Both the position numbers and the translations under genes were made by a program. This document shows positions 36,654 through 45,349 of a stretch of 64,000 bases of DNA, piece after piece. The stretch comes from Bacteroidia bacterium (GTDB taxonomy: Bacteria > Bacteroidota > Bacteroidia > UKL13-3), in assembly GCA_023151275.1 (NCBI GenBank), contig JAKLJI010000015.1, forward strand, positions 25,741 through 89,740. The letters are read 5' to 3'. Numbering within the stretch: the stretch's first letter is position 1; every line of letters begins with the position of its first letter. The notes beneath the pieces are model-generated. The model saw only the letters and a list, made by a program, of their open reading frames with translations, ran no database searches and had not been told where the DNA came from.

Positions 36654-37957
36654 TGCTTGCTGGTTTTGTCTTGTGAATTACCATGTTGAATTTCCGGAGC
36701 ATCATTTACTACCCATTTGAATCCAGGATATTTTTTGCGCCAATTGTTGAACTGGGCAACAAAAAAGAATGGAGTTAAGGTGTTCATCCTATCCACACCA
36801 ATGGTTGCAGTATTGTTGTAGAATGCATTCTTTTTCTCAGAACCTGAATTCATTCCATCGCTCTGATTGCTGATGCCGATGTTTGAAGGATCAACGCCCA
36901 TTGCCAAAAAACTTTGTGCCTGCAATTGCTGGATGGTAGGAAGCCATCCTTCCACATTTAAACTGGTGTCTAGCTTTTTGATCGTTACTCCAGGCACATA
37001 TTCATAGCCCGTTTTCAATTGCTCTTTAAACAGCATGCTGATTACTGTTTTTCCTTGATTTGAGCTTCCGGAAAGGAAACTATCTACCTCAGCTTTCAAT
37101 GTTTTCAGGGTGCGGATTCGCAAATCAAGGTCAGAAGCCCATTTTGTTTTATCCTCTGCGCTTAATCTGCTTTGAAGGTATGTTTCTGTTACCTCAATGG
37201 AGAAGGTGGCGCCAAGGCCATTTTTTAGCCTGGATTTGTGGAATGCTTTCACCATATCTCGCATTTCGAATGTTCCGCTATTGATTAGCACTTCCACATT
37301 TGCTAGATCATAGTAATAGCGCTTTGCAGCAATTGGTTTCATCCGGTAAGCAAACTCAAATCCTGAATTCCTGCCCCTCAAATCATCCACAGGGAATAAA
37401 ACATCCAAAGCAGGAATTTCAACTGTATCGGATGCCCTGTAGGATTCCCAATCGCTATTGTAATACAGCGTTTTTACTTTTCTGGAAGCAGGATCCTGTT
37501 TCCCCCAACGGCTCCAATCAGCTTGTTTACGCAAAAGCAAGGCAACTTTTTCCCGATTGCGAGACAAAACAACTGAAGAAATAATGTTGCCCAGAGATTC
37601 GTAATCTTCCACGAATTCTGCAAATGTTCGTTGGGCGTTGGATGCTTCCATCCAATCATCAATTTCTGGGATAGAGGTAAAGTCAAATTCAACACCATCC
37701 TTTTTTCGTATTTCCCGCAAATAGCTAAGCCCTTGACCAAAGTGGGCGGCTTTGTTAAACTCATTCGACCTGAAAACAACCTCATCACGGCCAATTTCTT
37801 GGATTATTCTGGATGGCAATAAATTATCATCACCCCAGTAAACAAAATTATCTGACGCATTGGAGTGCTCAATTTTCACATCCTTGCTTACCGGTACAGA
37901 ATCACCTCCAGACTTTCCGGAAATGCCAATAATGCTTATTCCTTCTGCAATAACCAT
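36650..37957 (-). CDS. Phage portal protein
   Basis: 435 residues. The C-terminal half has the portal pattern: the helical stem and the segment FLAMGVDPSNIGISNQSDG followed by MNTLTPFFFVAQFNNW, as in Bacteroidota portal proteins that end with an NDAPEI-type strand. It would form the ring through which DNA is packaged, with the terminase encoded about 3 kb upstream, separated by the cargo island. Confidence 0.82.
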   Translation of the reverse strand: MVIAEGISIIGISGKSGGDSVPVSKDVKIEHSNASDNFVYWGDDNLLPSRIIQEIGRDEVVFRSNEFNKAAHFGQGLSYLREIRKKDGVEFDFTSIPEIDDWMEASNAQRTFAEFVEDYESLGNIISSVVLSRNREKVALLLRKQADWSRWGKQDPASRKVKTLYYNSDWESYRASDTVEIPALDVLFPVDDLRGRNSGFEFAYRMKPIAAKRYYYDLANVEVLINSGTFEMRDMVKAFHKSRLKNGLGATFSIEVTETYLQSRLSAEDKTKWASDLDLRIRTLKTLKAEVDSFLSGSSNQGKTVISMLFKEQLKTGYEYVPGVTIKKLDTSLNVEGWLPTIQQLQAQSFLAMGVDPSNIGISNQSDGMNSGSEKKNAFYNNTATIGVDRMNTLTPFFFVAQFNNWRKKYPGFKWVVNDAPEIQHGNSQDKTSKQ

Positions 37958-38298
37958 TATTGAATTATTTGAATGCCGTTAATATGGGTGATGAAGCGAA
38001 GGTGAATTTTGCGCACCTGGCCATTTTTCAGCCTTACATTTTTGGTCTTGTTGGCTCTGTGATTTGGATCGCGACTAAGCGAAATGCGCATTGGCTGTTG
38101 TCGCCTGAATTCATCCGGAATTTGGAAGCGTGGCGCATCTTTTACCCCAACAAGGGTAACCTCATCAAACTTTAGCACCTCACCACCGGTGCCGCGTTGC
38201 TCATCATAGGTGATAAACCTTACCGAGAATCGTGGAGCTTTTCCATCAACTGGAGTCTCAATAAGTTTAATCGCATCACGGAGTTGCATAAATTCCAT
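37957..38298 (-). CDS. Unknown phage protein before portal
   Basis: 113 residues, basic C-terminal half with KTKNVRLKNGQVRKIHLRF. Its stop overlaps the portal ATG by one base, so it belongs to the portal unit. No family recognised. Confidence 0.6.
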   Translation of the reverse strand: MEFMQLRDAIKLIETPVDGKAPRFSVRFITYDEQRGTGGEVLKFDEVTLVGVKDAPRFQIPDEFRRQQPMRISLSRDPNHRANKTKNVRLKNGQVRKIHLRFITHINGIQIIQ

Positions 38299-38344
38299 GA
38301 TGCGAAGATTTTTATTTACATGCTGTCATTAAAGGACAGCGAGT

Positions 38345-38578
38345 TTACTTGACCAGTCTAAATTTTACATCCAATGCCATCCCGAATGCATTTGAAAGCT
38401 TTATCAGGCTTTCATAAGTAATATTAGATTTCCCTGTTTCAATTTCTGAAATAGACTGGCGGGAGATACCAGACTTCTCACTCAATTCCTCCTGGCTAAG
38501 TTTTAGCGATTTACGCATTAAAGCCACTTGCCTGCCCAAAATCTCAAGGGCTTCCTTGATTTGTTCCTGTTCTGTCAT
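38345..38578 (-). CDS. XRE-family helix-turn-helix regulator
   Basis: 77 residues with a complete HTH_3 domain (KLSQEELSEKSGISRQSISEIETGKSN). It lacks a ligand or dimerisation domain, as in small phage regulators or antitoxin-like proteins; no toxin gene adjoins it. It begins the cargo island and sits behind a terminator, so it has its own promoter. Confidence 0.82.
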   Translation of the reverse strand: MTEQEQIKEALEILGRQVALMRKSLKLSQEELSEKSGISRQSISEIETGKSNITYESLIKLSNAFGMALDVKFRLVK

Positions 38579-38642
38579 AGTTTTGTTGTGTTAAGTATTG
38601 AATTGCAAACCCAAGCTTAACGCTGTGATTTGCTTCACGAAA

Positions 38643-38665
38643 AAGGGCCGTTAGGCCCTTTTTTT
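38643..38665. terminator. Terminator between cargo gene and XRE regulator
   Basis: AAGGGCC, loop GTTA, GGCCCTT, with T runs on both strands. It overlaps the stop of the gene at 38664. Confidence 0.8.
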
Positions 38666-39035
38666 AGTCTAGTAAAGAGAAAGCAAATTTCTCCCAGACC
38701 CTAAACTGTTCTTCATTTTCTGCGTGAATACCGTTTGAGCTAAGATTTTCATGAAGGGTTTCACCTAGGTTTTCAGCAAAATCTTCGTCATCTCTGTAAA
38801 GGTCAATGCAATTTTTAATCGCATTTTTCACCTCGATACTAATCTCCTCTTTTACTAAAACTACATTTTGCCAAATATCCTCTGCAACTATTTCATTTTG
38901 TTCATTAAGATAAATGCCATGTAAGTTACCTGACTGAATAAGATTTTGAATTTCTTGTGAAAGAGTTTCCAAGGCAATGAATTTTACCACTTTTTCTGAG
39001 CTTCTTGACTCGTGAATTGCTACGTTGTTTTCCAT
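38664..39035 (-). CDS. Unknown cargo protein, 123 residues
   Basis: An acidic protein with no motif I recognise (VEVKNAIKNC-like helical centre, ENLGETLHENL). It lies within the cargo island and ends in a strong terminator. Confidence 0.55.
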   Translation of the reverse strand: MENNVAIHESRSSEKVVKFIALETLSQEIQNLIQSGNLHGIYLNEQNEIVAEDIWQNVVLVKEEISIEVKNAIKNCIDLYRDDEDFAENLGETLHENLSSNGIHAENEEQFRVWEKFAFSLLD

Positions 39036-39065
39036 GATTTTGTTATTGATTCCTATCAGGTACGA

Positions 39066-39323
39066 TTAGTTATTTACTTCCTCGGCATAAAAGCAACCGC
39101 CATCAAAATCAATTGTTGAATCTTTTTCAGTTGCAATTACATTGCCATCGCAATCTTTCACGATGCCGCCGATTTTACTTTCATTCACTGGGAAATAGTC
39201 AGAGTTGAAGTAGTCACGATAAACTTTTTCCGTAGCTTCTCTTTCGTTTTCCGCGTTAATTTCAACTTCAAAATTCTTTAGTCTAGAAACATTTCCGCTG
39301 TACTTTACGATGTAGTTTTTCAT
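39066..39323 (-). CDS. Unknown cargo protein, 85 residues
   Basis: The start MKNYIVKYSGN at 39323 is preferred over an ATG nine codons upstream because it opens directly with the first beta strand. The sequence (NAENEREATEKVYRDYF, then FDGGCFYAEEV) resembles small DpnD/PcfM-like proteins of mobile elements, a weak impression. Confidence 0.55.
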   Translation of the reverse strand: MKNYIVKYSGNVSRLKNFEVEINAENEREATEKVYRDYFNSDYFPVNESKIGGIVKDCDGNVIATEKDSTIDFDGGCFYAEEVNN

Positions 39324-39431
39324 AGTGTTTTGTATTGAATTGCAGAACAAAGATACAAATCTCTTTTAATTTGTCAAGTATAGGCGACAAAATATTTTAT
39401 AAATAACTGCCTATCAATACTTTTTCTTTTG

Positions 39432-39479
39432 CTACTTTTCTTTTTGTTGCGAGTGTGGGAGCAACAAAAAGAAAAGTAG
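39432..39479. repeat. Long hairpin, 19-bp perfect arms
   Basis: CTACTTTTCTTTTTGTTGC, a 10-base loop, and its exact complement at 39461-39479. A second hairpin AAACCAGC / GCTGGTTT follows at 39494-39517. Together they fill the gap between the RadC-like gene and the next cargo gene. They are not ordinary terminators, although the first is AT-rich. Confidence 0.85.
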
Positions 39480-39538
39480 TTTTTACACGCCGAAAACCAG
39501 CCTTTTTCAGCTGGTTTCCTGCGTTCTAATCAACTTTT

Positions 39539-39988
39539 TCAGGGCATTCGGCCAGTATCGGCAAAACTCAAATAATCGCTTTCATTTAGAATTATATGGT
39601 CTGCAATATTTATCCCAATTGCCTTTCCTGCATCAACTAAGTTTTTTGTTAATGATAAATCTTGTGGGCTTGGCTCCAGTGTTCCGCTTGGGTGGTTATG
39701 GCAAAGAATCAAGCTGCTTGCATTGCTTAATATAGCACCTTGCAGAATTATCCGAACATCTACCACGGTTGAAGAAATACCGCCTTCACTTACTTTTTGA
39801 ACACCCAAAAAGTGGCTTGCTCTGTTTAAATACATCACAAAGAAAAATTCTTTGTGTTCTATGGTTCCAGGTTCATAAACCTGCCTAAGAATTTCCTCGG
39901 CTTCGCTGCTTCTTACTATTTTTTTTCTTTCGGTGCTTGGCAACTCATTTACAAATGAAAGTTTAACTATGGGAATTTTGTAAATCAT
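39539..39988 (-). CDS. RadC-like JAMM-domain protein
   Basis: 149 residues with a complete JAB1/MPN metal motif: HNHPSG (H97, H99) followed by SPQD with D110. It lacks the N-terminal helix-hairpin-helix of chromosomal RadC, as in the short RadC-like proteins of plasmids, conjugative elements and phages. RadC-type JAMM proteins have no settled activity. Its ATG overlaps the stop of the ArdC-like gene (4 bases), forming a two-gene unit. Confidence 0.88.
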   Translation of the reverse strand: MIYKIPIVKLSFVNELPSTERKKIVRSSEAEEILRQVYEPGTIEHKEFFFVMYLNRASHFLGVQKVSEGGISSTVVDVRIILQGAILSNASSLILCHNHPSGTLEPSPQDLSLTKNLVDAGKAIGINIADHIILNESDYLSFADTGRMP

Positions 39989-40359
39989 GGCTTTAACCTC
40001 CTTACCTGTGCATTGCTAAATAAATAGCATATTGGGAAAAACTCATATTCTTCGGCTGCCTTTTCTTGTGCTTCCTGCTTTTTTGCTGCTACTGGTTGCG
40101 CCCAAACTGGAAAGCCCTTTGAGCCCTTAACAATGGTAAAGCCTAATCTTTTCCACTCGTTGAACTTTTTAAAGTCGTTGTGTTCTTCGTTTGTATAACA
40201 AAACCTTATCAAGCCTTCATTTATTGTTTCAATTTCTCCTGAATCTTTCAAGGGCTTAAGCTGCTCAGAAAGCTGCTTTAGTTGCTTCCTAGATAATAGC
40301 TTTTTGTTTTCGCTGTTTTCCATACCTTTGTAATCCTCGCTTTTGATTTTGAATGACAT
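39985..40359 (-). CDS. ArdC N-terminal-like protein
   Basis: 124 residues. The segment FNEWKRLGFTIVKGSKGFP and the late FFPICYLFSNAQV match the pattern (W..lG..VkkGekG...lFn..Q) of the N-terminal single-strand DNA-binding domain of ArdC anti-restriction proteins; the metallopeptidase half is absent. In Bacteroidota mobile elements such genes often adjoin radC, as here. The ArdC relation is my reading of a short motif. Confidence 0.5.
   Translation of the reverse strand: MSFKIKSEDYKGMENSENKKLLSRKQLKQLSEQLKPLKDSGEIETINEGLIRFCYTNEEHNDFKKFNEWKRLGFTIVKGSKGFPVWAQPVAAKKQEAQEKAAEEYEFFPICYLFSNAQVRRLKP
40343..40358. repeat. Repeated translation-start segment, copy 1
   Basis: The 16-mer TTGATTTTGAATGACA (minus strand: start region of the ArdC-like gene) is repeated exactly at 40840-40855 at the start of the next gene upstream, so both proteins begin with MSFKI. 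Confidence 0.8.
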
Positions 40360-40418
40360 CTAATCATTGGCAACAAATAGCCCCTTCCATTGGTCGGGGC
40401 TTTTGTTTTGCCCATTTC

Positions 40419-40856
40419 TTAGATTTTAAATTTTAAAACCTCCAATTCTGCGGCTGTGCAAGCCTCTGAAACTTGTGTTTTAATTAGCTGAATTACATCA
40501 CGAATCAAAGTAGGGTTTCCAGTACGAAACGAAAGCCCATTTACATCCTCAATTTTTAGGGTTTGATTGGCTTCATCGCTGCCAATTTCAAAGCTTTCAA
40601 TCTTAAATTTTGTTTCGGCTAGCTTAGAATGTTTTTCTAGCAGCTTTTCAAACATCACAAAGCTTTTCTTTCTATCCTCAACGGATAGAAACTTTTCTTG
40701 CTCTTGATTAGGTGTTTCTTTCTGCTCCTGGCTGCTTGGCTTAACTGCCAATTTAGAAAGTTCAATTTTTTCACCTTTGGTTGGTGTGGGCGTACCTTGT
40801 ACACCAGCTGCACCTTTAGTAGTGTTGCTCACTTTTATATTGATTTTGAATGACAA
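40419..40856 (-). CDS. Unknown cargo protein with duplicated leader
   Basis: 145 residues. A low-complexity N-terminal part (Thr/Pro/Gln/Glu-rich) precedes a folded C-terminal half (KIESFEIGSDEANQTLKI). The start is a TTG at 40856 rather than ATG, supported by identity of the start region with the ArdC-like gene; a GTG at 40832 is the alternative. Function unknown. Confidence 0.55.
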   Translation of the reverse strand: MSFKINIKVSNTTKGAAGVQGTPTPTKGEKIELSKLAVKPSSQEQKETPNQEQEKFLSVEDRKKSFVMFEKLLEKHSKLAETKFKIESFEIGSDEANQTLKIEDVNGLSFRTGNPTLIRDVIQLIKTQVSEACTAAELEVLKFKI

Positions 40857-41238
40857 TACAAAGATAAGCTAAACCCCAGTATTTACAAGGGTTTCAGGCG
40901 TTTTGACAAATTATTTAAACTATTTAATATGCTGTTTTTCAGGTGTTTATGTGTTGTAAAATGATTTTTTGATTCTTTTTTGGGCTTGTTAATGTCTGTA
41001 AATCAATGGTTTTCAGTTTGTTTTTATGTCTAGTTTTGTGGGCGCATTGCGCCAAGCGTCGCAGAACCCGCCCCGCGCCCTGAGCAAAAACCGCAATTTT
41101 CGCGGCCTTTGTAGTGAAAAATAGACATATTCAAATTTGATAGGCTTAGCAGGGCTTTTGCTCCGCGCTTCGCGTCCCACTACCAATGGCCCACTTGTGG
41201 CGCCTGGTAGTGGCATAAAACAGAATTCCGATTTCTGG
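40857..41238. other. Gene-free, partly GC-rich structured region
   Basis: About 380 bases between the cargo genes and the terminase. The first 180 bases are AT-rich with no clear signal. From 41041 the base composition turns GC-rich. Two structures stand out: GGCGC-ATT-GCGCC at 41041-41053, and CCACTACCA (41177-41185) paired with TGGTAGTGG (41205-41213) around an inner CCAC-TT-GTGG. A 78-codon minus frame (41013-41249) crosses this DNA but looks like a by-product of the repeats. I believe this kind of block recurs near mobile elements in Bacteroidota, from memory only. Confidence 0.6.
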
Positions 41239-42930
41239 CTAACCGCCAAATAAAGTAATGCCTATGGATACTGATTCTCCAATATTTCCGCGATACTTCC
41301 GGAATAAATAATAATCAATTGCATCTGTTATGTGTGTAGCTTGTCGCTGAGGTGTTTTGCTTGACATCCTTTCACTAGTCTTGTCTTTAACCTTTGTGCC
41401 TTTTTCGCCAATTTTGAGTGGCGCATTGAACATTGCAATTTTTGCATTTGGGCAGTTCTGCTCATGTACCCTTAAACGAGGTAGGCGCCTATCCTGTTCG
41501 GATAGCAAAAGGTTCATGAATTCAAACTTATCGTTGTGTAATGGATTAGAATCAATTTCAATTCTATTCACTATCCAGCCATTTTCTACCAGTAATCTTG
41601 AAACAAGTTCAATGTCTGTTTCATTGCTCTGAGAGTTGTGTTTATGGCCACTAACATCATAATACAGGTTTAGATTTCTGCATGTCATTGGCGCATAGTA
41701 CGCGCAGAATTCATCCACCAAGTGATTGATGTATTTTGGCTGCTCGGCAAAAAATTCTTTGAGCATGTATTCTGCATCAGAATAGGATGTTTTATCCTGG
41801 AATACTGCTAGTGAGTTAATCCTACCACCAAAGTCAAAGGAAAGCTCCAGTGGTGCATTTCTATCACAATCATTGTCACCTAAGCAAGTATCCTTATCAT
41901 CCGGAAGGAAAATAAAGTTATCGAAATAGGTATTGTCGTAGTCGATATAAAAATGCCGGGCATGCAGCTGAGCATAAAATCGTTTGCCCGGAGCCAATCC
42001 TTCCGGCCTAAGGTTTAAAATTTGGGTGTTAAATTTATCATCCGGCAAGATCCTGCGTTGCTCACGGAAATAACGCTCTCCAAGAACATGAAAATTTTCA
42101 AATGAATCTGCTTCAAGGTAATAGCAGTAATCTGTTCTTAACTCATTCAGTAAATTATCAAGCTGTTTGATTTCTTTTTGCATTTGTGTCCTGGTACTTG
42201 GTGAATAGGCATCCCACTTTTCAAGCAAATCGCGGTATGTTTTATCTCTCCGGGCATAAACTTGAAGGATGTATTTGTTAAGCTCAGGATCAGTTTGCTT
42301 CTCAAAATCAAAAACCCAATATCCATCCTGAGTAAGTGGCATGGATGTGGTAAATGTCAATGATTTGTATTCAGATAGCTTACTAAACTCAGGAGCTCCA
42401 CGCAATGCCGGTATCACATTCTCATCCAAATCCTCTTTATTGAGCTGAAATACCTCATCTCCATGAAGAGATTGAATATTGCTACCATTTGCATCGCCGG
42501 GTCTATCTTGGCTAATCAGAGGAATAACAGATCCATTGCAGAAATGAATTGCCTGCGTATAATCTCCCAATGGGTATTTAGGTGCTGGCCATTTGCGATT
42601 TCTCTTTCCAATTACAAAATGCCCTTTTCCGGTTTTTTCGTTGTATTCCTCAAATCCTAAATCCTTCCATCCGGAAACAAGCGAACCCATGATGCGGGTT
42701 TTGAATTGCTTATATGTTCGGGAAATGAATGCATTTGAAGTTCCTGGCATTTTGATAACACAATTCAATGTTCTTGGCCCGTGAATTCCTGTTGTTTTCC
42801 CCAATGCACGGCCACCTACCAAAACGGTTATCCTGGCATTGATGATATTAATTCGAAGCTGAACAGGGTTGTAAAAAACCTCCTTTGGTGTTGGCAGTCT
42901 ATTGCTCATCTTCTTCAATAATTTTCGCAT
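41239..42930 (-). CDS. terL: Terminase large subunit
   Basis: 563 residues, the packaging motor. ATPase: Walker A GGRALGKTTG at 39-48, Walker B around IQSLHGDEVF with the catalytic Glu, coupling motif TFTTSMP. Nuclease: the RNase H-like Asp residues in LELSFDFGG, LYYDVSG and HITDAIDYYLF. An alternative start at 42909 (MSNRLPTP) would remove seven residues; both overlap the preceding gene. Confidence 0.93.
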   Translation of the reverse strand: MRKLLKKMSNRLPTPKEVFYNPVQLRINIINARITVLVGGRALGKTTGIHGPRTLNCVIKMPGTSNAFISRTYKQFKTRIMGSLVSGWKDLGFEEYNEKTGKGHFVIGKRNRKWPAPKYPLGDYTQAIHFCNGSVIPLISQDRPGDANGSNIQSLHGDEVFQLNKEDLDENVIPALRGAPEFSKLSEYKSLTFTTSMPLTQDGYWVFDFEKQTDPELNKYILQVYARRDKTYRDLLEKWDAYSPSTRTQMQKEIKQLDNLLNELRTDYCYYLEADSFENFHVLGERYFREQRRILPDDKFNTQILNLRPEGLAPGKRFYAQLHARHFYIDYDNTYFDNFIFLPDDKDTCLGDNDCDRNAPLELSFDFGGRINSLAVFQDKTSYSDAEYMLKEFFAEQPKYINHLVDEFCAYYAPMTCRNLNLYYDVSGHKHNSQSNETDIELVSRLLVENGWIVNRIEIDSNPLHNDKFEFMNLLLSEQDRRLPRLRVHEQNCPNAKIAMFNAPLKIGEKGTKVKDKTSERMSSKTPQRQATHITDAIDYYLFRKYRGNIGESVSIGITLFGG

Positions 42931-43516
42931 CCTGAACCTCTCCGGTGAAGGCTTGCTTTTTAGTGATCATTCGCTCTTTTATCTTCTGAATAGTAGCAAA
43001 TGGCACCTCGTCAACTCCAAGCAGTTTAGGGTCAAATTTTGGAGTGATGGCAAAAGTTTTCAATGATTCGTTCGGGTCTGTTTCCTCAACCGGGTCATTG
43101 TCTGGATTCAGGTATTTGAACAACACAGCTTCAAGCCTGGCTTGTTCTGCAAATTTGCCAGCTTCTCCCGCTTTCAGAATACTTTTTTCAAGCCTTTCAA
43201 TAGCCAACATGCGTTTGAATTCCCTATTTACCGGGTCAATTTTACTGAATAGGATAGGTGCTGCATACAAATCTTCCCTAACGGTTCTTTCATCTTTGAT
43301 GCCGTAATTATCCAACAGCCAAGTGCCGTAAAACCCAATAATGTATTCCTTACCACGGGCATTGTATTGCTTAGAGATGTTATAGGCAACCTGCCAGCGA
43401 TGGAAGATATTTGCCAATTCCGGTGGGAGTTCAACAGAACTATTCCTCAACTTGTAATGCCTTACGGCCTCATCAATCAATCTTTCAACACGTTCAAATG
43501 CACTTTCTCTGCTCAT
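42899..43516 (-). CDS. Phage packaging-associated protein
   Basis: 205 residues, largely helical, ending in an acidic tail. It overlaps both terL (32 bases) and the gene before (4 bases). Position immediately upstream of terL is that of a small terminase subunit or partner, but the next gene upstream has the more typical small-terminase look. Family not recognised. Confidence 0.55.
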   Translation of the reverse strand: MSRESAFERVERLIDEAVRHYKLRNSSVELPPELANIFHRWQVAYNISKQYNARGKEYIIGFYGTWLLDNYGIKDERTVREDLYAAPILFSKIDPVNREFKRMLAIERLEKSILKAGEAGKFAEQARLEAVLFKYLNPDNDPVEETDPNESLKTFAITPKFDPKLLGVDEVPFATIQKIKERMITKKQAFTGEVQDAKIIEEDEQ

Positions 43517-43803
43517 GGAATTAATAATTTTAGTTCTGTGTAGGCTTTATCTATATGTTTTTTGAGTTCATTTTGTGCCGGCGAACTTCCGGATAGTGCA
43601 GAATCAATTAAGGCAGCTCTCAGATTGCTTTGAACTTGGTAGATGCCCTTTAGGTAAGCAATTACCGCAGGGTGAGATTCATCATAAAACAATTTGGTGA
43701 ATTCAGATGCCGGCTTACCTAGCAAGTGAGCCACTTCACGCGGTTCAAATGCCCGGTATGCAGCATCTGTAATTTGTTGCAGTTCGGTTGGGGTTAGAAT
43801 CAT
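43513..43803 (-). CDS. Small terminase-like protein
   Basis: 96 residues. REVAHLLGKPASEFTKLFYDES reads like the winged/HTH DNA-binding part of small terminase subunits, followed by a helical hairpin (VQSNLRAALIDSALSG) typical of their oligomerisation region. Together with the gene at 43516 it could make the recognition complex. Moderate confidence. Confidence 0.55.
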   Translation of the reverse strand: MILTPTELQQITDAAYRAFEPREVAHLLGKPASEFTKLFYDESHPAVIAYLKGIYQVQSNLRAALIDSALSGSSPAQNELKKHIDKAYTELKLLIP

Positions 43804-44363
43804 TTGAAAATTATTGAATCAAGAAAATTTTTGATGCCATCAATTGCCGATTTATTTCTGGTAATCGTACCAGCTTCCAGTTTGTTGTTCCGGTTAAGAT
43901 TTCCGGATGAAATAATGCCTACCTGTTCCTGATCGGTGAGCATCAGGTAAATTTTTGCGTGGCATGGAGTAACCTTAACCTTGTCCGCTATTTTGTGAGA
44001 TAGCTGCCATTCGTTGGCTTTGTTTACGCGGGTTTGCTCGGAAAAAACAAAGTATAGCTTTTCTATTTTTCCGCTTCTTTTCCGGCTTGCAAGCTGCCTC
44101 AGGGCTGTTTCTGTCATTCCCCAGGTGGTGATGTAAACACGAGCAGGAGATTTGAATTTATCCAGGAAGAAATTCAACAATTGATATGTGCTTACCTTAC
44201 CAGGTGAAATGTAAATACAGGTTTGATTTTCTTGCAGCTTTCCCAGATCGCATTCCAGCCGCTTTGCGCTTTCCAAAATAACGGAATGCTGTTCTGTGTC
44301 AAACCTGAGAAAAAGCGCATCAGGTGATTTGTTTTCAGCCTTCTGGTTGAAATCAATCAGCAT
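43800..44363 (-). CDS. Phospholipase D-fold protein (single HKD motif)
   Basis: 187 residues with one PLD-like catalytic half: H135-A-K137 in PCHAKIYLM followed by SSGNLNRN at 152-159. Single-motif members act as dimers, often as nucleases (Nuc/BfiI-like), occasionally as phospholipases. It has no signal peptide. Its position inside the packaging operon, overlapping its neighbours by 4 and 7 bases, suggests a role on phage or host DNA. Confidence 0.72.
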   Translation of the reverse strand: MLIDFNQKAENKSPDALFLRFDTEQHSVILESAKRLECDLGKLQENQTCIYISPGKVSTYQLLNFFLDKFKSPARVYITTWGMTETALRQLASRKRSGKIEKLYFVFSEQTRVNKANEWQLSHKIADKVKVTPCHAKIYLMLTDQEQVGIISSGNLNRNNKLEAGTITRNKSAIDGIKNFLDSIIFK

Positions 44364-45058
44364 AATACCTCCTTGATTTTTGAAAGGGTAGGAAGTGCGG
44401 ATAATTCCTCTTTTATTTTTTCAAGACATAGGATCCAGTCTGCTTTTTGGCGGGTAAGTTCAATCAACCGTTCAGGATTCAACTCAGTATCTTTTAGCTG
44501 ATTATTGATTTTGGTTACATAGGATGGAATCGCCTTCTCCAAGTTAATCAGCTCGCGAATGGTTTTTCCATCAAAATCAAACTTGTCTTTTTCTTCCGGT
44601 AATTTTCCGTGCTCTTCAAAGTAATGAATCTTATCCCAGCACTCTTCATTAAGTGCATCAAGTTTGAGTATTTCAAGCTGAATTTTGTACCTCTCCTGGA
44701 TAGCTTTTGGAGAATTGCCCTCAATGTTACATAGTTGATTATGCAGGGCGGAAAGCTTTTTAAATGCAGCAAGTTTTAAATCGAATAGTGATTGCGTTTC
44801 CGGCTTAGGCAAAATTGGAGCTGCAGGATCCCAATTCTTTTTAATGGGTTCCTGTTTTTTTTCCGGCTGCTTTTCCGGCTGCTTTTCATTTTTTGAATGA
44901 TGAAGTTTGCTCAGCTGGTCAAATAGCAACTTGCGATTGAATGCGCTATCCGATTTCTCAAGTATGCCAATAATGGCAGACCTACCTTGTAGTTTTTCAA
45001 GGATTTCAATTCCTTTTTTGTAGTTGCGATTTGGATTTTGAAGCCATTTTTCAAGCAT
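44357..45058 (-). CDS. Coiled-coil phage protein
   Basis: 233 residues with a short KQPEKQPEKK repeat followed by long helices (KLAAFKKLSALHNQL, ERLIELTRQKADW). It overlaps the PLD gene. No family recognised; a structural or adaptor role in packaging is possible. Confidence 0.55.
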   Translation of the reverse strand: MLEKWLQNPNRNYKKGIEILEKLQGRSAIIGILEKSDSAFNRKLLFDQLSKLHHSKNEKQPEKQPEKKQEPIKKNWDPAAPILPKPETQSLFDLKLAAFKKLSALHNQLCNIEGNSPKAIQERYKIQLEILKLDALNEECWDKIHYFEEHGKLPEEKDKFDFDGKTIRELINLEKAIPSYVTKINNQLKDTELNPERLIELTRQKADWILCLEKIKEELSALPTLSKIKEVLC

Positions 45059-45095
45059 GCTTCAAAGTTCTTTCTATGCAATTGCATAAAAAGGA

Positions 45096-45338
45096 CTAGG
45101 CATTTTTACAAGCTTCTATCAGCCACATTTTATCCAGGTATCCTGGAACATTCCTGTGTTGAAATCCGATTTTTTTTAGCAAGTCGTCTAGATCCATTGC
45201 TGAAATGAATCTTCCTGTTGAATCAGAAATCAATTCAACAAGGTCGGCAGTGGTAAGTGTTTTATCAGGCAAAGTGTCTGTTTGCTGAAAGTTTTGACGA
45301 ATAAAGTTTTCCAAGAAAACTACATCTATATCGCTCAT
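45096..45338 (-). CDS. Unknown phage protein, first gene of packaging operon
   Basis: 80 residues from MSDIDVVFLENF at 45338; an upstream in-frame ATG at 45368 would place the start inside the structured leader. Contains two helical segments (TTADLVELISDSTG, SAMDLDDLLKKIGF). It is the first cistron after the unusual leader at 45350-45468. Confidence 0.55.
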   Translation of the reverse strand: MSDIDVVFLENFIRQNFQQTDTLPDKTLTTADLVELISDSTGRFISAMDLDDLLKKIGFQHRNVPGYLDKMWLIEACKNA

Positions 45339-45349
45339 GATTAATAAGA

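Noticed and set aside
41013..41249. 78-codon minus frame in the GC-rich block
   Set aside because: It crosses two hairpins, has odd composition and overlaps the end of the terminase gene; it is more likely a by-product of structured DNA.
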